Source: Metaphire vulgaris
Lineage: Eukaryota; Annelida; Clitellata; Crassiclitellata; Megascolecidae
DNA: 64,000 nucleotides
Assembly: GCA_018105865.1 (NCBI GenBank)
Contig: CM030833.1
Location: forward strand, 28,380,140-28,444,139
Direction of reading: 5' to 3'
Shown: positions 14,098-53,655 of the stretch, in pieces
Position numbering within the stretch: position 1 is the first letter of the stretch
Layout of the letters: the number at the start of each line of letters is the position of its first letter
Made by a program: the position numbers and the translations under genes
The notes under the pieces: model-generated
Seen by the model: only the letters and a program-made list of their open reading frames with translations
The model's database searches: none
What the model was told of the DNA's origin: nothing

Positions 14098-15386
14098 AAT
14101 AATTAAATAATTAAATAATAATAAATAATTATCCTTTAGAGTATTAACTTACAGACAACATGAACGGTAGTTATTGCAGATCTGGATTTTCCGTAGCGGT
14201 TCAGTGCTTGGCACTTGTACACTCCGGCGTCAAGCGACCTGGCGCTCGAGATGAGCAACTTTGATTCGTATCTTTTGTTCTGCAGCTGGACGTTAACATC
14301 GCCAAACAGCGGTGCCTTGTCCTTATACCAGCTGACGGTCGGGATGGGATAACCACCTGTACGACATACGAGAAGAATCCTTCTTCCGGGCATGACGCTC
14401 ATCTCCTGCTCGGTAAGAGTTGTAGTAGGCCGACCAGCTACCAGGTCACACAGAAAAGCAAGCACATCAATTTAGCTTCGACATTTGTTTAAGGAGACGG
14501 TGCTCGATGTGTCACGAATGCTGCTAGTAATATTCTGTGTCAATAAGAATTATGTGTAACATTATTCCAAGAACGATATTGACAGTTCAGGGTGAATATG
14601 GAGGTCAAGCAGAAATCACAAAAGACACAGAAAGCATGAAATTCTACAACCTTACATAAAACTGCGCCATCTGCATGCAAAATTTCCCAACAATTCATAT
14701 CTAATTATTTATTCAGCAAATAACTACACTCAATTTAGAACCCTTAGCCAAAAAGGAGGGCATGATTGATGGTGCCTGGTTGCATATTGCAAAAGACATC
14801 CAGCATCAAGGTGTCTTTGAGGAAAAGTGACACACACACACGCACACACATATACAAGTACCTAATAGATTCAAGTGAACTCACGCTTGATCCTTGTATT
14901 TCGATGCTTTATCATTTTCAAAGTTTCCCGGGAAGATACTAGTATCAAACTGATGCTTTCTGATTTCAGAAATAGAATTTTAGGAGATGATGATGATGAT
15001 GAATTTCTTGATGACAATATAAAGTTATTTATAAATATCAGGTACTTGGTTCCGATCATTATCACAGATCCACAAGGATCTGGTGACCAGGTTACATTGC
15101 TAATGATAGTGATTGCTTGGACGCCCTGCATTCTCCATTTCCCCTTCAAAATTTTCAAAACTGAAAATCCAACTTCCGTCTCATTTAAAGACTCGTGAAA
15201 ATCATTGGTGTCTTTATCTTCAGTTTCATTGAAAGTGGCATTGGTCAGAGCCACTCCTTGAAGAATTACATGAGCAGAGTTGAGTTCTGCTTCAACATCA
15301 GAATCCTTTAAATGGCATAATTTTCCACCAATGTACCTGGCACTTACAATAGCTCCAGAAAGAATGATTAAACTTTGGAGAAACAT
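10270..15386 (-). CDS. neuregulin-like single-pass membrane ligand: signal peptide, NtA/NTR-like region, Ig, EGF, TM, long cytoplasmic tail
   Basis: Seven exons in transcript order: 15386-14885, 14437-14153, 13474-13363, 12965-12895, 12303-12186, 11521-11389, 10953-10270. They sum to 1905 nt (634 residues plus stop) and every phase matches. Residues 1-16 form a signal peptide. Residues 17-166 contain patterns like the agrin NtA/NTR fold (AHVILQGVA, FSVLKILKGKW, DPCGSVIMIGTKYLIFINN) and several N-glycosylation sites. Residues 168-262 are a C2/I-set Ig domain (LLVCR, SWYKD, DAGVYKC). Residues 276-310 are an EGF domain with six cysteines, spaced 5-5-10-1-8 residues and split across two exons. 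A TM helix lies at about 339-361, then a basic stop-transfer stretch (KKLCRTRK) and a 270-residue acidic, Ser-rich tail. The order Ig-EGF-TM-tail is that of type I neuregulins, ErbB ligands released by proteolysis. The acceptor just before the ATG implies a 5' UTR exon upstream. Drosophila Vein is secreted, so neuregulin is the better name. Confidence 0.85.
11707..11786. mobile_element. short TTAA-flanked foldback element (piggyBac-like MITE), diverged copy
   Basis: TTAA-CCCTTTACCC at the left, GGGAAAAGGG-TTAA at the right, with GTAACATAATGTAAAATGGA between. It lies in the intron between the TM-proximal tail exon and the TM exon of the neuregulin-like gene. Confidence 0.7.
13110..13195. mobile_element. 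possible degraded member of the TTAA foldback family
   Basis: AACCCTTTGCTGCCAGTG at the left and CAGTGAAGGGGTTAA at the right are inverted-repeat-like. The left TTAA is missing. Confidence 0.4.
13826..13875. repeat. CAT/ATC trinucleotide repeat in a neuregulin-like intron
   Basis: An interrupted CAT run lies in the intron between the Ig and EGF exons, with CA-rich repeats (13520-13730) beside it. It explains the His-rich ORF read there. Confidence 0.8.
14061..14093. repeat. TA microsatellite close to the Ig-exon donor
   Basis: Perfect AT dinucleotide run in the intron, about 60 bp beyond the Ig-exon donor. Confidence 0.9.
14885..15386 (-). other. first coding exon of the neuregulin-like gene: signal peptide plus NtA/NTR-like region
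   Basis: The exon begins at acceptor CAG just before 15390, with the ATG four bases in (15386). It ends at a GTGAGT donor in phase 1, which joins the phase of the Ig exon. Only two cysteines are seen in the mature segment (after KL and in DPC), plus NAT, NET, NVT and NSS glycosylation sequons. The beta-rich pattern resembles agrin NtA, but similarity was judged by eye only. Confidence 0.6.
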
Positions 15387-15769
15387 CAAGCTGCCAAAAA
15401 TATCCTGTCATCTAATATCTTTCTTTTAATGGATCAAGAATACCAACAAAGAAAGACATGAAGCTGAAATCTGTCAAAACCTCTACAATAAGAAATGCAG
15501 CCACGATGTAAGTATTCATAATTATCAACTTTGCACTATGCATAATAAAATGATGTACTAGTTCTCAAGGTCAGAACTTATGAACTGTAAAACAGGGCAT
15601 CTGTACTGGAACACAAAACACCCTTATTTGTTAGCCAACAAATAACAACCTCTAATCTGAGTTTCCACTGATTAACACCCACCTCTTCTTGAGTGCTAAA
15701 CCATGTGAATCGCGTCCCTAAATATTCTTGAAGACAGACACTGCATAAATCATCCATTAGATTTAAAAT

Positions 15770-15930
15770 TTCAAAATCTTCAATTTATATAGCGCTGTTA
15801 TCATCCTAATGTGCCACGCTGATCATATTAAGTCCATTCAGCTCTGGTGGACATGTGTGTCCGGGGTTGGAACCCGGGTCTGACGGCTCGTCTATTAGGT
15901 AGGTCTGACGCTCAACCAAATGATTCATTA
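15770..15930 (-). repeat. tRNA-derived SINE-like repeat
   Basis: On - strand a pol III B-box-like sequence reads GGGTTCCAACCCC (15863-15875). An A-box-like TTGGTTGAGCG lies upstream of it, and a TAGCGC-containing 3' part resembles the LINE tails in this window. Confidence 0.5.
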
Positions 15931-15967
15931 CACAACAATTTTGCAAAAACCATCTAATTTATTTGGG

Positions 15968-16201
15968 GGTGGAGACGAGCGGTGTAACTGAAAGTAGTTC
16001 GTAAACACTGAAAGAAATTCCGTAGAAAGGGTTAGGGTTATGGTCAGGGTTATGGTCAGGGTTAACTCTAACCCTAACCCTAACACTAACCCTAAACCCT
16101 ACCGAAACACTAACCCTAAGTGGTCCCTAACCCATACTGATACGTACAGTACTGATACATTACGGGTCGCGTAGTGATACCTTACGCCGCTCGTCTCCAC
16201 C
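15968..16201. mobile_element. foldback element with telomere-like repeat arms
   Basis: 20-bp terminal inverted repeats GGTGGAGACGAGCGGTGTAA and (inverted from the right end) GGTGGAGACGAGCGGCGTAA. Inside, 16029-16075 holds GGGTTA/GGGTTATGGTCA units and 16076-16118 holds TAACCC units, head to head, so the centre is also a palindrome. No clear target-site duplication was found. Confidence 0.75.
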
Positions 16202-16680
16202 TCTACCCTCTAATTCACATGTGCTAAACAAACATCAACGAATAATAACTCAGCTTTATATTTTTTTCTTGACAAACTTTTCTCTCCGAACAGCTCTAGA
16301 CGAGCGCTAAGAAAAAGATTATATATGTAATCTCCAATCTATTAATGCCAAAAATCATTATACTGCTAATTGAGCCACACATTCTAATCGTTTTACTTAC
16401 AGACGAATCATTCACTCGATAAGATGATTTTTCGGCGCATGAGTTTACAAAATTCCATCCACATTTTATCAATAAAATCTCTCTAAAAATGGCGTTATAT
16501 AAACAGCCACTGATCTACAAACCTTCCTAAATACCAAAAATCGCCATCTTGAAAATTCTTCCAAAAAGTCCAAAAAGGCGAGCGTTCCCGCTGACTTTCA
16601 GCACTTGTGTCCACTGTCCACTGTCCACTGTCCAGCAACTATTGGACACCACTTTGGCTTAAACCTGGGGTGTCCTGACA

Positions 16681-16980
16681 CATTGTTTATTCTAGGCCTT
16701 CTCTGGGGGAATTTCCCCCAAAGTTTTATAATCCCCCAATTTTGTTATGTTGCATGGGGTGAAAATTCCCTCCCCCAGTGTGAGGACGGGGGCTTTTATT
16801 TTTTTGGAGAGAGGAAAAATGTAATGATGACAATTTTTGCTTGAGAAGGGCAAAAAATATTAGGGAAGTCGGAAAGATAACCTTTTTTGCTTGTCAAGGT
16901 TTTTGTTTTGGAGACTCAGACCTTTTCCCCCTCAACATTTAACAATCCCCCCAATGTCAAGGTGGCTAGAATAAACAATG
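16681..16980. mobile_element. hAT-like MITE, family A (TIR CAGTGTTTATTCTAG)
   Basis: Termini CATTGTTTATTCTAGGCC and GGCTAGAATAAACAATG are inverted repeats. CCTGACA occurs at or near both flanks (16674-16680 and 16983-16989). Other copies: 19853-20039 and 60559-60739, with relatives at 33123-33295 and 44562-44757. Confidence 0.8.
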
Positions 16981-17451
16981 ACCCTGACACCCCACGATCG
17001 CCGCCTACGCAGGAGACTATGCATTCCGTTGTCGGCGTCTTGGTCTCTTCGGACATTTAGCACGACTCCCAATTGAAGTATACCTGTCTCTGATGCACTA
17101 CGCCTATATAGCTGCCTCCGTCCGAGGTGGTGTCACAGATGTGAGATGCCCTTGATTGGCATCGACCTCGAGGAAGACCATCGACCACCTGGCTTCAAAT
17201 CTGCGATGACTGTACGTGGGCTACAAGCTCCCGAAGCACTCCAGTGTGCTCAGGACAGAACATTATGGGGAGCAATCGCAACGGCCAATCGGGCTATGCG
17301 CGACCGATGATGATGGTGATGGCGATGATGATGATGATGATGACGCGCTCTAATTTTAATATATAGGCCTATGTCTGACAATCTTTCGCAAGAGATATTA
17401 GAGGACGGAAACAATTTTCTTACCCGATTAGTCCTATACATGCTCTTGTAT

Positions 17452-17639
17452 CAGGAGCGGCTCCACAGAGGCCCGGGGGCCGTGCCCCCTATTGAGTGCC
17501 TGGCCCCCAGTGGCCCCCTGTTGGGACCCTATACTTAATACTACATACCTAACAACAAATGGTTGGCCTCCATGATTAGAAGTTGCCACCCCAACGCCCC
17601 CCCACTTGCCAAATCCTGGAGCCGCCACTGTGACCACTG
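17452..17639. mobile_element. hAT-like MITE, family B (TIR CAGTGGCGGCTCC)
   Basis: It begins CAGGAGCGGCTCC and ends GGAGCCGCCACTG plus a short extension GACCACTG. An exact 8-bp duplication TCTTGTAT flanks it (17444-17451 and 17640-17647). The interior is highly similar to 57768-57949. Confidence 0.88.
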
Positions 17640-17829
17640 TCTTGTATGTATTATTAGACTAAAAGATTTATTTTATAATTGTAATTAAATCGCTGGTTAG
17701 TAGGAAGCCAATGACTGTCTAACTGAGGATGTATATGTTCAAATCTGTTCGGGTAATTATTAACAGATATTACTAAATTAGTACGATCGAGCATTGCACG
17801 AAAAATATTTAATGTGGCTTGAAAGAGAT

Positions 17830-18180
17830 TCCAAGAGAGTCGTCGACCTCCGTCGGCCATTGGACAATCGGCCCTCCGTGACCAGCGGCGGGGTCCCGCA
17901 GTGTATATGATTCAACCCAGAAATTAACTTGCAATATTCCATTGGCGTACGGGTGTTTGCCGCCTGCGTCGAACCGGGGAGGGAGAGCGACGACTCGAGC
18001 TGCTGCTCCTGCTACCCAGTCACCGCCGCCCCGCCGCCGCCGCCGCCGCCGCCGTAACTGTCGTTTTATTGGCGTGGAGCGTTGAGCTTCGCCGAGGAAT
18101 ATGTCATGTTCCACTTGCTGAGTGTTGTTGTCCGACATCGGTTCCTCCTACTGTGCGCGCGTGCGAGAGTGTGTGAATGG
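17830..18180. promoter_or_regulatory. CpG-rich block, candidate promoter region between neuregulin-like and TOX genes
   Basis: GC- and CpG-rich interval in otherwise AT-rich DNA, including a CCG run (18031-18053). It lies between the 5' ends of two divergent genes, the neuregulin-like gene (-) and TOX (+). A - strand ORF (17809-18138) rich in arginine from the CCG run is probably a by-product but could be a first exon. No TATA box or initiator was identified. Confidence 0.45.
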
Positions 18181-18474
18181 ATTGACCGCCGGTGTTAACT
18201 GACGATAGTGCCGACAATTGATTCTCGTCCGTTTTTCATGGTATGGTATGTTTCCGCAGTTGTTTCATTACAGCACCAGCTGAGATATTTATGCTCCTCG
18301 GCTGTTCTTTTGGCAGTAGACGAAGAGTAATGTAATGTTGTAATGAAAGTAACTGAGATGTTCTTTGACGAGCGTGACTTTTTGTCTGGCATTGCAACTA
18401 TTCCGATCGACAAATACTTACCATAGTTACCCGACAGGGCGTCGGTCTAACAGATATTTCGTTTCGTTACTGAC

Positions 18475-18560
18475 TTTGATTTGGCGTGCCATTGGCTGAT
18501 GCCTATGTGCATTATTAAATGGTGCTATAGAAGTTTAAGATTATATTATATTAGATTAGA
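18475..18560 (+). repeat. LINE 3'-tail fragment (GGCGCTATAGAAGTTTAAGATT family)
   Basis: TTTGATTTGGCGTGCCATTGG through GGTGCTATAGAAGTTTAAG followed by an ATTAG-type tail. It matches the 3' end of the LINE at 63350-63690. Confidence 0.7.
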
Positions 18561-19852
18561 AGTATTCAGATGAAATACCTTGCGATTTTAGATGATAAAT
18601 TATAACAGGTAATTAGATAATACGTTTAGTAATAATAGATTTTGTTACGTTTTTTTACTTATGGAGGTAGTTAATTATATTATCGCACATGTATTGAATT
18701 CCAAGGTATTTTGACTTGGTTGATCTGTATAAATATCTGCATTACCTGACTGTTTTGAGCTTTATGGGTTTTTATCGGTGTGGTGTAATGCATTCTGCAG
18801 TTCTGCATTTAAAATAAGTCAAAATTTTGAAGATCGACATGCATTTCACTTTCCAATAAGATGTAACACTGATCTGTGGTTGGCACGGTACATGACATAT
18901 GTTTTAGTCCTTAAGGATCTGGTCATCAATTTGCACAGAAATGAAATTTTCTTAATGCTTTTATAAAGAAATTTAATATTGCTAAGACAGTGTTGTTGCA
19001 TACATGAGCTGACAACTTTCCACAATTCTCTCTGATGTATACAGTCAAAGTTATGATGGATAATGTTAGAAACTGTGCAATGTTATACTCATATTAATGT
19101 TTCTTATCGAAGACGGGAATGAAATGTGAACAGACCTTCCTGTGTATATCAATTGAATGATGCACTCTTTGACAGAATACTATGGAGAAATCTAATGATC
19201 GAAACTGTTCATGCTTTCTGTTGAGCTTGCAGATTAATACATGCACATTATTTAATTTTCTTTTTCATCTGTACGTTATGTCGATCAGCGTACTGACGTA
19301 CTGACACAAAGAATGGCCGAAGAAAGCAGAAATGAAGTGGAATCTGATGAATGTTACCATAAATGAAAAACGACGAATTACCCGCAGATCAGTAACGTCT
19401 GCAAGCCAAGCTGAAATTTATGGTTTTGCATAATTGCTGTTGTGGAGCTAGTAAGGCATACAGATAGAGATTCCGAAATGATTATTACAGGGTGGCGCAA
19501 AAAAAACGGACTATATTAAATGCAAACCTAAATGTGACTAGTCCGCTTTTTTGCACCAACCTGTATTGTGGACATTCTAGTTCAGAACAGCTAAGTAACG
19601 GCTGTTGAGTTATCTTGTTGATATCTTTTGCATTCTGTTCACTGGAAAAGTATGGGACCTGAGGAACAACGATTCTATTGGTCAGCCAAATGATCATTTG
19701 TAGTCTTAGAGTCCTGAAGGCTTTCTGTTTAGGTATTGCTCGTCTTCAGAATGCATCGATTGCTGCTATGTATCTATTACTCTCTGAAGCTCTATAAAGC
19801 TATGCTGTTATTGCTCCCATCTCCCCAGACAATGCACTTAAACAGCCATGGG
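18561..19852. other. no gene seen (upstream of TOX coding start)
   Basis: AT-rich sequence without recognisable exons or repeats. A 5' UTR exon of TOX could be here but cannot be placed. Confidence 0.4.
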
Positions 19853-20039
19853 CAGTGTTTATTCTAGGCCTGTTTATGGGGGGGGGATTCCCCCCAAAGT
19901 TTTAAAATTCCTCACCAAAAATTTGTATATGTTGGCTTGGGGGATGGAAATTTCTCTCCAAAAGCGTGGAGAGACAAATCTTGTCCCCCCAAACATTTCA
20001 AACCCCCCCACAATGTCAAGGTGGCTAGAATAAACACTG
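19853..20039. mobile_element. hAT-like MITE, family A, exact 8-bp target duplication
   Basis: CAGTGTTTATTCTAGGCC at the left and GGCTAGAATAAACACTG at the right. The 8-bp duplication GCCATGGG is at 19845-19852 and 20040-20047. The insertion interrupts the end of another element (20042-20208). Confidence 0.92.
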
Positions 20040-20041
20040 GC

Positions 20042-20208
20042 CATGGGCGCCCACAGAAATTTTTCCAGGAGGGGGCAAAACACATATTAACACAATGGTC
20101 ATGATTAATATTTTAGCAAGGCTTTCAAATTTCAATATGGAATATTGGCATTTGCATTTTCCAGGAGGGGACAAGTGCCCCTCTTGCCTCAATGTGCGGG
20201 CGCCCATG
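20042..20208. mobile_element. MITE with TIR CATGGGCGCCCAC
   Basis: CATGGGCGCCCACA at the left and GCGGGCGCCCATG at the right. The interior (AGGGGGCAAAACACA, AATATTTTAGCAAGG) is found inverted in the copy at 48536-48688. Confidence 0.75.
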
Positions 20209-20697
20209 TCAACAGCTATACATCTTTGGTTTTCTCTGGGAGAAGACTCTAACCCAGAACCATTAGCACTCTACCAAAGCCTATTAATGTAGAACCATTT
20301 TTCTGCCTTCTTGTTTTCCATTTAATTTTCTGTAATTATAATTTTAAATACAGGCAGTAGATTACTGTGTAAGATGTGTTACCCGTAAGGCCTACCGGTA
20401 TACTTCTGAATGTTATGTGGGTATATGTACGAAGATCAATTTAGTCTGGAGTTCTTCTGGGCATGTTTACAATACAATTACACAGGTCGGTAATAATTAG
20501 CTTGTATAATTTATTGTCACTAGTGAGTATCAACAGGAAATGTCAATGTCAATATGTCAACTTATATAGTGCTTATTTAAAGTCAGGCTTAGCAAAGCAT
20601 AATGAGATTGCATAGAACTTTGCTATTTAATGTATTTACATAATTGTATGCTTTTCTGTTGTTGTGCAGCTGTATTGGACATTAATGGATGGTAAAA

Positions 20698-50622
<29,925 letters not shown>

Positions 50623-50930
50623 TGCAGACAAACAAATGCAGAGTTGTCAATAGATTTGTCTTTGAATGTCAATCCTGAAGCTGTGAGGATAAATGTGGGT
50701 CTGGAGAAAGCAGTGGCAAAATGCTCTAGACTAATGTTAAACAAATTGAACAGTCCTATCTTTGACTGTGGCTTTAAATCAGTTTTACTGCAATTTATCC
50801 AATTTTTTTCGCTGTCTCCTTTTTTCCAAGTTGTTTCAATTCATTTGAATAGTCATATAGCTTTAGTTACAGCTGTCAAAATAATTAATGTATTTTTATG
50901 CTATTGGATTTATATTTGTTAATGGCTTTA

Positions 50931-51140
50931 TTAACCCTTTCATTGCGTGGCAACCCTTCCCCTGTACTGGCACAGGCAGTGAAATTACAACACAGAGCTG
51001 TCAATCAGTACATTTAAATACCATTGCCACATTCTGGACTGCCATGCATTATTGATATTTGTGGCCCTTAAGCCTGAAGGGTCACGAAAAAGGCTAGGCT
51101 TAGGAACCCTTTAACCAAAGGGTCTAGTAGTGAAAGAGTT
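50931..51140. mobile_element. possible larger TTAA foldback relative in the TOX 3' UTR
   Basis: TTAA-CCCTTTCATTG at the left and GTGAAAGAG-TTAA at the right. Longer (about 210 bp) and less palindromic than the 80-bp members. Confidence 0.4.
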
Positions 51141-51336
51141 AAGGCAATTGCATTGGTCACTAATTTTAAGGTATACTGCTTTTTTACTTTTATCTGCGTG
51201 TTTTGTTGTTTCAGAAATGCATCGGTTGGACTCCATGGCCAAAATGAGCTGTTTATTGTTGCAGAAGTTTAACTTATTGTGGCCATTTGACTTGTGGTCG
51301 ATGAGAGAAAGCAATCAATTAATGATGAAATGTGTA

Positions 51337-51342
51337 AATAAA
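51337..51342 (+). terminator. candidate poly(A) signal of TOX
   Basis: AATAAA about 0.7 kb after the proposed stop. A second AATAAA is at 51509-51514. Confidence 0.4.
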
Positions 51343-51737
51343 TGAGTATGTCGTGTGAACTTTTAAATAATTTGAAATCATATCATGATATATGACAGAT
51401 ATATCGATATGGTGTGGAACAAGTACTGTGATTGAAGAGAAAATATTATTTTCGATGTTATTTCTCAGTTTACAATTTTCATTTAGTGAAATTTAGTAAA
51501 CATAGACTAATAAATCTGTATTTTGCCTCCGTTTTAGAAGATGCGCTATGACATTTTGACTGATTTATCTTGTTTCAATAGTTTGTTGATATTTAAATTA
51601 AATGAAATCCGTTCCAATTGTGTCTCAGATTAAAAGAAAGTGGTGATAAATTTATATTTAGTTTAAATTAAAATGAAGAAAAAACATCTGGTTGGTTGTG
51701 TTTATGTTTCAAGAGTGGTGTTAAACTTCTGTATCAA

Positions 51738-51880
51738 ATAAGTAAGTAAGTAAGTAAAATCTCGTTAATTTCTAAAGCGCTTCCAAAAGATGCACCGAAG
51801 TAGCTCCTTATTCCTATGCGCTCAATCTCAAATGAAGTAGCTATAGCCAAAGGTGGGTCATTCATGCCGGGTCATTTAAT
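51738..51880 (+). repeat. interspersed repeat copy, (AAGT)n-tail family
   Basis: AAGTAAGTAAGTAAGTAAAA, CTCGTTAATTTCTAAAGCGC, TAGCTCCTTATTCCTATGCG. Confidence 0.65.
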
Positions 51881-52648
51881 CAAAAGGGCGAGTGTTCAAG
51901 GAAACTGATTTGCACATTGATTACTGTTGGTTTTAAGTCATTGGGTTCTATAAACAATGGTAACACAGTGATTCAGTAGTTAGTTAGATGGACTGCTAGG
52001 GTTCAAACCTCGGCATTAACCTTACTGTACTTTCCAGTTATACTAGAGAATTATAATGCATGTAGATAATTTGAATTCAGCTGATAAAATTATTTAGGGG
52101 CCTACACTGATTTGTTTGAAGATTGAACAATTTTCTGCTTTCTTTTTGCCTAAGAAGAACCAAGCCGTTCATCGCTTAGGCTTAGATAAATGACTCACTG
52201 ACGGAGAACAGCGCCGGACCCTATGTTTTTAAGATCGGATGAACTAAGTTCTCAGTCTTGGGTTGATATATAGTTTAAGGAACACATTCAATATACCTAA
52301 ATTTGATAAATAATCGTTTATGATCCATCTTTTATATTTTTGCGTCATTTTGATCACATTTTAGTTAAATATTTTGTGAATAATTTTGTGAAGTTTTTTC
52401 ATTTTGATAACGGCAGCACTCTCAATTTGTAGTTGAAGCTTCCGGTTTAATGTTTTCTTCGATTATTTAATTTATCTTTTACGAATTGAAGAGTCGAATT
52501 AAATTGTTTACAGACTGAACATCCCGTTTACACGTATGTAATTAACCATTTATTACGAATCTATTTGGGGAAAACTGGCTAAAAATTACTTTGAACATAG
52601 ACACATAGCACACGTGCTGCAAAATGAACGCTGGACGTTATCCACAGA
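51881..52648. other. TOX-PUM3 intergenic stretch
   Basis: AT-rich. It holds a B-box-like GGGTTCAAACCTC near 51998, possibly a SINE remnant. No exon or promoter motif recognised. Confidence 0.35.
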
Positions 52649-52919
52649 TAGGGTTGCCAGATATCCGAAGTCGAAATACGGGAGTTTGTTTCCGCGATCA
52701 ATGCGCCCACTCCACCGTCCAGTTTATTGTGAATTATTATGGCTATAGCTATATTACACTACATTACTATAGACTAAGAGAAAACAATAAACAACACTGT
52801 TCAATGCACTGCATCATCTGCATGTAGTGAATCAATATTACAAGCAAGTTATAAGGAGGCGGGAGACTGGGGCTGAAATACGGGAGCTCCCGTAAAATAC
52901 GGAAGATCTGGCAACCCTA
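52649..52919. mobile_element. hAT-like MITE, 271 bp (TIR TAGGGTTGCCAGA)
   Basis: TAGGGTTGCCAGATATCCG at the left and GATCTGGCAACCCTA at the right. Exact duplication TCCACAGA (52641-52648, 52920-52927). Internal AAATACGGGAG repeats at both subterminal positions. Confidence 0.92.
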
Positions 52920-53063
52920 TCCACAGAGAGCGTTGTGGGCGATTCACCTCCAGAAGTTTTGCTATAAAGAAGTCTAATCGTCAGGTTGGACAACGTTTGT
53001 CCCATTTGTTGTAGTGGCCCTGAACATAAATACACGAGGAGGCTTGATGTCGAGTTCTACTAA

Positions 53064-53489
53064 GGTGCTGTCCATTAATTACATCAACAAATTAGGGAGG
53101 AGTGGTTTGAAAAAGTTCGACAGTTGTTGATAGGGGAGGGGTCAAGAGAAGTTGACGTCAACAATTTCATTTTTTACAAATGATAGAAAAATAGGAAATT
53201 TCATGGAATACTATTTATTACAACGGAAAAAGCCTGACAGGCAAAAAACAAGGTCATCATCATCACCACATTATGACACTTGATGAACAAAAGAAAGGAA
53301 AAAGGTCTCATCACTGCAAAAATAATGACATTCTAAACTTTTCGGTAGTACCCATCACTGGTCTTAGTGGGGGGAGGGGTCAAAAGTTTTTGACATAATT
53401 ATAGGGGGTCACTGAAAGTTGACAGTTGTTGACAAGGGGAGGGGTCAAAAATTGCCCAAAAATTGTTGACATAATTAATGGACAGCCTC
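53064..53489. mobile_element. PIF/Harbinger-like MITE, 426 bp
   Basis: GGTGCTGTCCATTAATTA at the left; the right end inverted reads GAGGCTGTCCATTAATTATG. TAA flanks both sides (53061-53063, 53490-53492). Internal GGGGAGGGGTCAA blocks. Related to 41659-42086. Confidence 0.8.
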
Positions 53490-53524
53490 TAAGAAAAAAA
53501 TCAATCAGTTAAATGAACAAACTT

Positions 53525-53655
53525 ATGCGGCGCCTCTATCTCAATGCCTAGGGCTTCAGCCGATGGTACACAAAATCCAATCCCAATTAGAGCCAGGTCA
53601 TGCCAAAGGGGTCAGTCCAGAATGTCTAGATCCATTTTATGTTAATAACGAACTG
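53525..53655 (-). repeat. LINE 3'-tail fragment, reverse
   Basis: GCGGCGCCTCTATCTC, CAGCCGATGGTACACAAAAT and CCAGGTCATGCC are the reverse of the 63595 tail. It lies directly upstream of the first PUM3 coding exon. Confidence 0.6.

Noticed and set aside
15968..16201. Telomere-like repeats considered as a chromosome end or fusion point
   Set aside because: The tract is under 100 bp, degenerate, and enclosed by transposon-like inverted repeats with genes continuing on both sides.
17809..18138. - strand ORF of 109 residues with an Arg8 run, considered as a real gene or first exon
   Set aside because: The Arg run comes from a CCG repeat in a CpG-rich block, with no family resemblance. Kept only as part of the candidate promoter.
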